From: Stenotrophomonas sp.
GTDB lineage: Bacteria; Pseudomonadota; Gammaproteobacteria; Xanthomonadales; Xanthomonadaceae
Direction of reading: 5' to 3'
Length of the DNA: 6,407 nucleotides
Assembly: GCA_003484865.1 (NCBI GenBank)
Contig: DMZT01000237.1
Location: forward strand, 1-6,407
Part shown: piece after piece, positions 1 to 5,491 of the stretch
Numbering within the stretch: the first letter of the stretch is position 1
Layout: every line of letters starts with the position of its first letter
Position numbers and translations under genes: made by a program
The notes under the pieces: model-generated
Databases searched by the model: none
What the model saw: the letters and a program-made list of their open reading frames with translations, nothing else
What the model was told of the DNA's origin: nothing

Positions 1-2034
1 ATCGGGGGCACCAAGGATTTCGGGCTTGAGCAGCAGCGCAGCATGCAGAAGTACAAGCTGGGGTCCCTCGGCTTCAATGCACTGTGGAACGTCACCGACC
101 GGTTCAAGCTGACCTTCGACGCGCACAATTCAAAGAACGAGAGCCGACCGAACGACCCGCTCACCGGCGGCGGCTCCATCTTCAGCAGCATCGCCGGCAC
201 CAACAACTGCACTACCGGGCCGCATTGCGGTGGGTCGTGGGTACAGGAGATGAACTTCAACAACGGCTTGCCCGTGGGCACCCAGGTCTGGTACCCGAGC
301 ACGGCCGATGCCATCGCCAAGACCAACGGCGTGGTCAACCCGGGCTTCGTGCCGGGCGAAATTGGTTCGCAGGTGCTGCGCATCAATTCGCAGACCCAGG
401 TCAGCGAGATCAAGCAGGGACGCGTCGACGGTGAATGGAGCTTCGACCGGGGGCGCTTCCAGTTTGGCGTGGACTCCAGCAAGCAGACCACCCACCGGAT
501 CCAGGCCGCGGAGAATTACAACACCCTGGGCGACTGGGGCGTGGCCAACGTTGACGGGGATGTGGCCAACGGGCTGATGGACCTGCTGCAGCCGGTCAAC
601 ATCGTCGGGTTGTTCAACGACTTCAATGCCAACAGCTTCACCGCCTGGCGCGGCGATGCGGGCCGCCTGGCGCAATGGGCCGCGGACAACTATGGCGCCA
701 GTCTTGGCGTGAGCCCGCAGCGCGCCGCCGACAACCTGGTGGAAGAGAAGACCAAGTCGGCCTATTTCCAGGTCGAGCTGGACGGCGAGCTGGGCGGCCT
801 GCGCACCAATACCCGCCTGGGCGTGCGCTATGAGACCACCGATGTGGTGTCGACGTCGGTCATCGCCATCCCGGAAGCCATCGAATGGCAGTCCAACAAC
901 GACTTCCGCGTGGTGTTGTCCGATGAGCAGCAGCCGTTCACCGAGAAGAACAGCTACAGCTACATCCTGCCCAACCTCGATTTCAGCATCGACCTCATGG
1001 ACGATCTGAAGGCACGCGTCTCGTTCGGCAAGAGTATCGCGCGCGCGCCGATCGGCAACCTCTACGCAGGCCCGACCGCACAGCAACCGTTTGGCTCGGT
1101 GCTGATCGATCCGTCTTCGCGGGCCAGCGGCACCGCACAGAACCCGCAGCTGAAGCCGCTGGAGTCGGACAACCTCGACCTGGCACTGGAGTGGTACTTC
1201 GCCGATGCGAGCTACGTGTCGTTGACGTACTGGAACAAGTCCGTCAACAACTTCATCGGCAACACCATCGTGCAGGAGAACCTGTATGGGCTGAGGGATC
1301 CTACCGCCGGCCCGGATGCGCAGGCCGCGTTGGCGTTCCTCAACAGCGGCGCCTGTATCACCCAGGTCGGCGCGGCCAATGCGGCGGCCTGCTCGGCCAA
1401 CGATACGGCCCTGTTCACCGCGCTGGCCTTGCTGCGCAACAATCCGGCCGGACTGGGCGCCTACAACGGTACCGACGCGCAGGTCCTGGCCACCGAAGCG
1501 GCCTATGACCTGTACGGGGAGGGCGATGATCCGCTCTACCAGTTCAGCGTCAACCGTCCCATCAACCAGAACCAGGCAAAACTGCACGGTTGGGAGCTCG
1601 GGGGTCAGTACTTCTTCGGCGATACCGGCTTTGGCGTCCTCGCCAACTACACCCTGGTGGATGGCGATGTCGGCTACAACAACGGGGGCGACCCGGGCAT
1701 CGACCAGTTCTCGTTGACCGGCCTCAGTGACACCGCAAACGCCGTGCTAATGTACGAAAAATATGGTTGGTCGGTGCGTTTGGCGTGGAACTGGCGCGAC
1801 CAGTACCTGATCCTCGCCAACCAGGGGACCAGTCGCAATCCGTACTACGTGGAAGCGTACGAACAGTGGGATCTCAGTGTGAACTACACCCTGGATGATC
1901 ACTGGTCGTTCGGTCTTGAGGCGATCAACCTGACCGGTGAGGACGTCCGTTGGCGCTCGCGCACCTCGCAGATGATCGTGAAGCTGGCTGACCAGAGCCC
2001 GCGTTACATGCTCGGCGTTCGTTACAGGTTCTGA
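1..2034 (+). CDS. TonB-dependent receptor, Xanthomonas/Caulobacter type (5' truncated by window edge)
   Basis: This is the C-terminal 677 residues of an outer-membrane TonB-dependent receptor. The frame is open from base 1, and the first Met (base 43) is internal, following residues IGGTKDFGLEQQRS. Visible are a long run of amphipathic beta-strands with aromatic girdles, Asn/Gly-rich loops, and the terminal signature ending YMLGVRYRF, whose final Phe is the usual beta-barrel assembly signal. The barrel pattern (an early FDAHNSKNESRPND segment, a late LHGWELGGQYFF segment, the stretch FGLEAINLTGEDVRWRSRT) fits the TonB-Xanth-Caul subfamily, normally about 900-1050 residues. The signal peptide, TonB box and plug, roughly 300 residues, therefore lie upstream. 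Two close Cys pairs (C70/C76 and C452/C464 in window numbering) fall in predicted surface loops. Such receptors import ligands, often oligosaccharides, using TonB-ExbBD energy. The downstream xylulokinase and xyl-box-like site suggest xylan-derived ligands, an inference from context only. Family is confident; ligand is not. Confidence 0.93.
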   Translation: MGGTKDFGLEQQRSMQKYKLGSLGFNALWNVTDRFKLTFDAHNSKNESRPNDPLTGGGSIFSSIAGTNNCTTGPHCGGSWVQEMNFNNGLPVGTQVWYPSTADAIAKTNGVVNPGFVPGEIGSQVLRINSQTQVSEIKQGRVDGEWSFDRGRFQFGVDSSKQTTHRIQAAENYNTLGDWGVANVDGDVANGLMDLLQPVNIVGLFNDFNANSFTAWRGDAGRLAQWAADNYGASLGVSPQRAADNLVEEKTKSAYFQVELDGELGGLRTNTRLGVRYETTDVVSTSVIAIPEAIEWQSNNDFRVVLSDEQQPFTEKNSYSYILPNLDFSIDLMDDLKARVSFGKSIARAPIGNLYAGPTAQQPFGSVLIDPSSRASGTAQNPQLKPLESDNLDLALEWYFADASYVSLTYWNKSVNNFIGNTIVQENLYGLRDPTAGPDAQAALAFLNSGACITQVGAANAAACSANDTALFTALALLRNNPAGLGAYNGTDAQVLATEAAYDLYGEGDDPLYQFSVNRPINQNQAKLHGWELGGQYFFGDTGFGVLANYTLVDGDVGYNNGGDPGIDQFSLTGLSDTANAVLMYEKYGWSVRLAWNWRDQYLILANQGTSRNPYYVEAYEQWDLSVNYTLDDHWSFGLEAINLTGEDVRWRSRTSQMIVKLADQSPRYMLGVRYRF

Positions 2035-2041
2035 CGTGTGG

Positions 2042-2069
2042 GGGTGCCGCTGCCCTGGCAGCGGCACCC
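2042..2069 (+). terminator. Strong intercistronic stem-loop without T-tract (possible attenuator or 3'-end stabiliser)
   Basis: Seven bases after the receptor stop there is a perfect inverted repeat. GGGTGCCGCTGC (2042-2053) pairs with GCAGCGGCACCC (2058-2069) around a 4-base CCTG loop, giving 12 GC-rich base pairs. The next bases are GTTCAAGG, with no run of T, so it is not a canonical rho-independent terminator. The likelier roles are to protect the 3' end of the receptor mRNA and to reduce expression of the downstream genes relative to the abundant membrane protein. The hairpin is directly visible; its function is inference. Confidence 0.5.
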
Positions 2070-2102
2070 GTTCAAGGGTCCTGATGGGGTTGGAATAACA
2101 CC

Positions 2103-2861
2103 ATGCCGCGTTACGAAATGCTCAACAACATCGCCCACCGCGATCTGCGCGTGGCCACCGATTTCGGGTCCGCGTTTGGCGATGCGGTCGGCATGGTGCC
2201 GGCCTACCCGAGCGAGTTCGCCGAACTGCAGCGCGAATACCCCATTTTCCTTCGCAGGGACGCCGCCACGGGTGAGTGGCAGTCCGTGGTCCTGCTTGGG
2301 TTTGAGCAGCACGAGAATCTTTACCTGCAGGACGGCCGCTGGAATGCGTCCTACCTGCCCGGGGCGGCGGCCAAGGGGCCGTTCCTGATCGGCTTCCAGG
2401 AAAACCGGATCGATGGCACGCTCACCCAGGAAGCGGTGCTGCACGTAGATCTGGATCACCCGCGCGTGACGGCGATGCAGGGCGAGCCGGTATTCCTGCC
2501 GCAGGGGGGCAACACACCCTATCTGGACCACATCGCAGGCGTGCTGCGCGGTATCCACGAGGGACACGCCTTCGGGGCGGCGATGTTTGCCGAGCTGGAT
2601 GCTAAAGGCCTCATTCACCCGATCACGCTCGACGTGCAGGTTGCCCAGGAGCATCGGGTCGGTGTCAACGGCCTGCACGCCATCGACCGTGACCGGCTTG
2701 CCCAGCTGGACGGTCCGGCGCTGGCCGAACTCAATCGCGCCGGCTACCTGGAAGGGGCGTACCTGATGCTGGCGTCGCTGCACAACATGCGTCGCCTGAT
2801 CGCAGAGAAACAGAAACGTCTGCGTCTGCAGGATGCCGCCGCTGCGGCGGGCAGGAACTGA
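2103..2861 (+). CDS. SapC-family protein
   Basis: A 252-residue protein matching the SapC family (Pfam SapC, typically about 230-260 residues). The family is named after a Campylobacter fetus S-layer-associated protein; its biochemical role is not established. Supporting segments are an N-terminal YP motif (ELQREYPIFLRR, residues 41-52), FLIGFQENR (94-102), and the C-terminal hallmark block NGLHAIDRDRL (189-199) followed by LDGPALAELNRAGYLEGAY (202-220) and LMLASLHNMRRLI (221-233). The acidic stretch usually near mid-protein (family form resembling LFDEDG) appears here as FLPQGG (131-136), before NTPYL. There is no signal peptide or membrane segment, so it is probably cytoplasmic. The ATG start follows a modest purine-rich tract (GGGGTTGGA, about 2087-2093). 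The stop lies 3 bases before the next gene, implying a shared transcript and probably coupled translation. Alanine-rich, charged C-terminal tail (residues 235-252). Family assignment is good; function unknown. Confidence 0.88.
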   Translation: MPRYEMLNNIAHRDLRVATDFGSAFGDAVGMVPAYPSEFAELQREYPIFLRRDAATGEWQSVVLLGFEQHENLYLQDGRWNASYLPGAAAKGPFLIGFQENRIDGTLTQEAVLHVDLDHPRVTAMQGEPVFLPQGGNTPYLDHIAGVLRGIHEGHAFGAAMFAELDAKGLIHPITLDVQVAQEHRVGVNGLHAIDRDRLAQLDGPALAELNRAGYLEGAYLMLASLHNMRRLIAEKQKRLRLQDAAAAAGRN

Positions 2862-2864
2862 CCG

Positions 2865-3884
2865 GTGCTGGACGGCATTTCCATGCGGACACTGGAAGGC
2901 CTGGCGCCTGGCGCGCTTCCGCTGGAGGCACTGGTGGCCGCCGGCGAGCCGGTGGTACTGCGCGGCATCGCGCGCGACTGGGCGCTGGTGCAGGCCGGGT
3001 TACGCTCCACGCAGGCGGCACTGGGCTATCTGCGCGGCTTCGAGGCAGGTGTGCCGGTCCCGTACTCCTTCGGCGGGCCTGAGATCGAGGGGCGCCCGTT
3101 CTATAACGAGGATTTCACCCGGTTGAACGTCGAGGTCCGGCGCGGATTGTTGACGCAGGTGCTGGACGAGATTGAAGCCACCCTCGAGGCACCGCGGCCG
3201 CCCACCTACTATGTCGCGTCCTTGCTGATCGATCGAGCGCTGCCCGGGTTCGCGCAGCACAACGATGCCGGCCTGGCCGGGCAGGGCATCGACGCTTCGG
3301 CAAGCATCTGGATCGGCAACCGCGTGACCGCCTCCTGCCATTTCGACACGCCCGACAACCTGGCGTGCTGCGCCGTAGGTCGGCGCCGGTTCACGCTGTT
3401 TCCGCCGGAGCAGATCGACAACCTGTATCCGGGGCCGCTGGAACCCACCCCGGGCGGACAGGTAGTGAGCGTGGTGGATTTCGACCGCCCGGACTTCTCG
3501 CGCCACCCGCGATTCCGTGATGCATTGGCAAGCGCACAGACCGCCGAGCTGGAACCCGGCGATGCGATCTTCATTCCCAGCCTATGGTGGCACCACGTGC
3601 GCAGCCTCGCGCCTTTCAATGTGCTGGTGAACTACTGGTGGCGCAGCTCGCCGGCCTTCCTGTCCTCGCCGCTACCGGCACTCCACCACGCGATGTGGGC
3701 CGTGCGCGACCTGCCTGCGCGCGAGAAGCAGGCCTGGGCAACGATCTTCGAGTACTACGTCTTCGGCCCGGGTGAGCGTGCAGGACACCACCTGCCCGAC
3801 GCCGCCCGGGGCGACCTGGCACCGTTCGACGAGCCGCAGGCGCGCCGCATGCGCGCCCAGCTGCTGGCTCGACTCAACCGCTGA
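2865..3884 (+). CDS. Cupin-like (JmjC-fold, FIH-like) putative Fe(II)/2-oxoglutarate oxygenase
   Basis: A 339-residue member of the cupin_8/JmjC superfamily, which includes the asparaginyl hydroxylase FIH and other protein or small-molecule hydroxylases. Order of signals: family-typical entry strand EPVVLRGIARDW (residues 28-39); the metal-binding HxD of SCHFDTPDNL (H159, D161); a RRRFTLFPPEQIDNLYPGPL segment aligning with the FIH-type KRCxLFPPDQ strand that contacts 2-oxoglutarate; and the distal GDAIFIPSLWWHHV, where H244 (second His) is the likely third iron ligand. The complete HxD...H triad predicts an active oxygenase. No signal peptide, so cytoplasmic. The start is GTG at 2865, chosen because AGGA (2853-2856) sits 8 bases upstream and the gap to the SapC stop is 3 bases. 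An in-frame ATG at 2883 (residue 7) is the alternative but has a weaker ribosome site. The substrate is unknown; neighbours suggest it works with SapC and the halogenase. Confidence 0.88.
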   Translation: MLDGISMRTLEGLAPGALPLEALVAAGEPVVLRGIARDWALVQAGLRSTQAALGYLRGFEAGVPVPYSFGGPEIEGRPFYNEDFTRLNVEVRRGLLTQVLDEIEATLEAPRPPTYYVASLLIDRALPGFAQHNDAGLAGQGIDASASIWIGNRVTASCHFDTPDNLACCAVGRRRFTLFPPEQIDNLYPGPLEPTPGGQVVSVVDFDRPDFSRHPRFRDALASAQTAELEPGDAIFIPSLWWHHVRSLAPFNVLVNYWWRSSPAFLSSPLPALHHAMWAVRDLPAREKQAWATIFEYYVFGPGERAGHHLPDAARGDLAPFDEPQARRMRAQLLARLNR

Positions 3885-3885
3885 T

Positions 3886-3890
3886 GGGAG
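3886..3890 (+). promoter_or_regulatory. Ribosome binding site deciding the TTG start of the halogenase gene
   Basis: GGGAG lies just after the cupin stop codon and 7 bases before TTG at 3898. The frame is open further upstream to an ATG at 3772, but that extension would overlap the cupin gene by over 110 bases, and its residues are low-complexity shadow sequence without family similarity. Starting at 3898 places the dinucleotide-binding motif at residues 18-23, as expected for flavin-dependent halogenases. Confidence 0.6.
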
Positions 3891-3897
3891 CACCGCA

Positions 3898-5427
3898 TTG
3901 AACGTGGCGAACACAACGCAAGGGCGCATCCGCAAGGTCGTCATCGCCGGTGGCGGCACCGCCGGCTGGCTGGCCGGCTGTGCGCTGGCGCACCAGTTCC
4001 GTGATCAGTTGGACATCACCCTGGTGGAGTCCGAGCAGATCGGCACGGTGGGTGTCGGCGAGTCGACCGTGCCCCCCATCCGCACGTTTCACCGTTTTCT
4101 GCAGATCGATGAGCAGGAGTTCCTGCAGGCCGTCGCCGGCACGTTCAAGCTCTCGATCTCGTTCGAGAACTGGCGTCGCCCCGGGGAACGTTTCATCCAT
4201 CCGTTCGGCACGATCGGGCAGGGCACCTGGGCCACACCGTTCCACCATTTCTGGCTGGACAGCCTGCGCCGCGGCATGCCGTCGGACCTGGGCGATTTCT
4301 GCCTGGAAAGCGCGGCCTCGTGGCATGACCGGTTTACGCTGGAGACCCAGCCCCAGGTCAACTACGCCTATCACTTCGACGCCGGGCTCTACGCGAAATT
4401 CCTGCGCCGCAAAGCCGAAGGCCACGGGCTGCGACGGGTGGAAGGCAAGATCCGCGAGGTCCGCCAAGATGCCCACGACGGCTCCATTGCCTGCCTGGTG
4501 CTGGAAGACGGGCAGGTCATCGAGGGCGACCTGTTCATCGACTGCACGGGCTTCCGCGGCCTGTTGACCGAGCAGACCCTGCATACCGGCTATGAGGACT
4601 GGCACGAATGGTTGCCCAGTGATCGTGCCGTTGCGGTGCAGACCGCATCGGTCGCGCCGCCGGTTCCGTATACCCGCGCCATCGCGCACGAAGCCGGGTG
4701 GCGGTGGCATATCGCGCTTCAACACCGGGTCGGCTGCGGGCTGGTGTTCTCCAGCCGCCACATGTCCGATGACGAGGCGCACGCCAAGCTGCTGCGCGAC
4801 GTTGATGGCCCGCCCCTGCGGGACCCCTGGCTGGTGCCGTTCCGCAGCGGGCGCCGGTTGAAGGCATGGAACAAGAACGTGGTGGCACTGGGGCTTGCCA
4901 GTGGCTTCATCGAGCCGCTGGAATCGACCAGCATCCACCTGACCATCAGCGCGGTGGTGCGCCTGATCCAGTTGTTCCCATCCGACGGCATCAGCCCGGC
5001 GCTGGTGGACCTGTACAACGAGGTCAGCCGGCAGGAGATGGAGCACGTGCGCGACTTCATCATCCTGCACTACCACGCCAACCAGCGCGACGAGCCGATG
5101 TGGAAGGCCTGTCGTGACATGGACCTGCCCGAATCGCTCGCGGTCCGGCTGCGGGCCTGGCGCGAACGTGCGCATGCCTGGCAGGACCCCGGCGAGCTGT
5201 TCCGGGTCGACTCCTGGACGAGCGTGCTGATGGGGCAGGGGATCCAGCCGGGACCTCCGCATCCGCTCGCCGCTGCCATCAGCGACGCGGACCTGCGCAC
5301 GCTGTTGATGCGGATCCGCCAGCCAGTGGAGCAGGCGGTCGCGACGATGCCGTCGCAGGCAGCGTTCATCGAACGCTACTGCAGGGCGGCGCGGGACGTC
5401 TGGCCACGGGTCTCAGCCCTGGCATGA
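3898..5427 (+). CDS. Flavin-dependent halogenase, tryptophan halogenase family
   Basis: A 509-residue enzyme (family usually 500-550) of the FADH2-dependent tryptophan-halogenase class. These use O2, halide and reduced flavin, supplied by a separate reductase, to form hypohalous acid and halogenate an aromatic substrate. Motifs in order: FAD-binding AGGGTAGW (residues 17-24); VGVGESTVP (51-59); TFKLSISFENW with K84, matching the catalytic Lys (K79 in PrnA); FIDCTGFRGLL (213-223); W268-R-W270-H-I272-A273, equivalent to the WxWxIP signature but with Ala for Pro; and SGFIEPLESTSIH with E342/S343, matching PrnA E346/S347. Both catalytic residues are present, so activity is expected. The start is TTG, preceded by GGGAG at 7 bases; GTG at 3904 is a less well-spaced alternative. 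It lies 13 bases after the cupin gene, in apparent operon. Homologues beside TonB receptors have been reported to accept indole-type substrates and favour bromide (recalled, not checked). The native substrate is unknown. Confidence 0.93.
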   Translation: MNVANTTQGRIRKVVIAGGGTAGWLAGCALAHQFRDQLDITLVESEQIGTVGVGESTVPPIRTFHRFLQIDEQEFLQAVAGTFKLSISFENWRRPGERFIHPFGTIGQGTWATPFHHFWLDSLRRGMPSDLGDFCLESAASWHDRFTLETQPQVNYAYHFDAGLYAKFLRRKAEGHGLRRVEGKIREVRQDAHDGSIACLVLEDGQVIEGDLFIDCTGFRGLLTEQTLHTGYEDWHEWLPSDRAVAVQTASVAPPVPYTRAIAHEAGWRWHIALQHRVGCGLVFSSRHMSDDEAHAKLLRDVDGPPLRDPWLVPFRSGRRLKAWNKNVVALGLASGFIEPLESTSIHLTISAVVRLIQLFPSDGISPALVDLYNEVSRQEMEHVRDFIILHYHANQRDEPMWKACRDMDLPESLAVRLRAWRERAHAWQDPGELFRVDSWTSVLMGQGIQPGPPHPLAAAISDADLRTLLMRIRQPVEQAVATMPSQAAFIERYCRAARDVWPRVSALA

Positions 5428-5442
5428 CGGGGCAGCTCGCTG

Positions 5443-5474
5443 TTGCACAGAAATGGTAGCGCTACCTCCATACA
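5443..5474 (+). promoter_or_regulatory. Possible weak promoter overlapping the xyl-box-like operator
   Basis: TTGCAC (5443-5448) resembles a -35 element and CATACA (5469-5474) loosely resembles a -10 element. The spacing is 20 bases, longer than ideal. The 12-bp palindrome falls between the two, a position where a repressor would block RNA polymerase. Only weak consensus agreement is visible, and xanthomonad promoters often deviate from consensus, so this is tentative. Confidence 0.25.
5454..5467 (+). promoter_or_regulatory. xyl-box-like operator (LacI-family XylR-type binding site)
   Basis: TGGTAGCGCTACCT contains the perfect 12-bp palindrome GGTAGCGCTACC (5455-5466) with a central CG step, the usual architecture of LacI/GalR operators. 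It closely resembles the xyl-box described for the XylR regulon of Xanthomonas campestris (recalled as TGGTAGCGCTAACA) and similar Caulobacter xylose-promoter operators. It sits 24 bases upstream of the xylulokinase ATG in a 64-base intergenic gap, which suits repression of xylB relieved by xylose or xylo-oligosaccharides. The palindrome is directly seen; the regulator identity is inferred from motif similarity and the adjacent gene. Confidence 0.75.
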
Positions 5475-5491
5475 CCCACGGGATGAGATAG

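Noticed and set aside
43..45. ATG as a start for the receptor
   Set aside because: The frame stays open to base 1 with barrel-like residues before it, and a 663-residue protein would lack signal peptide, TonB box and plug.
130..1587. Minus-strand open frame of 485 codons opposite the receptor gene
   Set aside because: Long antisense frames are expected in high-GC coding DNA with G/C third positions. The translation is Arg/Val/Gly-rich with no recognisable domain, while the + strand encodes a clear beta-barrel.
2022..2783. Minus-strand open frame of 253 codons across the SapC gene
   Set aside because: Shadow frame with no recognisable domain; it also runs through the intercistronic hairpin, unlike a real gene start or end.
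3772..3897. N-terminal extension of the halogenase to an upstream ATG
   Set aside because: It overlaps the end of the cupin gene by more than 110 bases, has no family similarity, and a well-placed Shine-Dalgarno precedes TTG 3898.
3874..5262. Minus-strand open frame of 462 codons opposite the halogenase gene
   Set aside because: It mirrors the halogenase reading frame, shows no family motifs, and the + strand carries all halogenase signatures.
5418..5432. Possible terminator after the halogenase
   Set aside because: Only a 3-bp CCC/GGG pairing around the stop codon and no T-tract; too weak to support termination.
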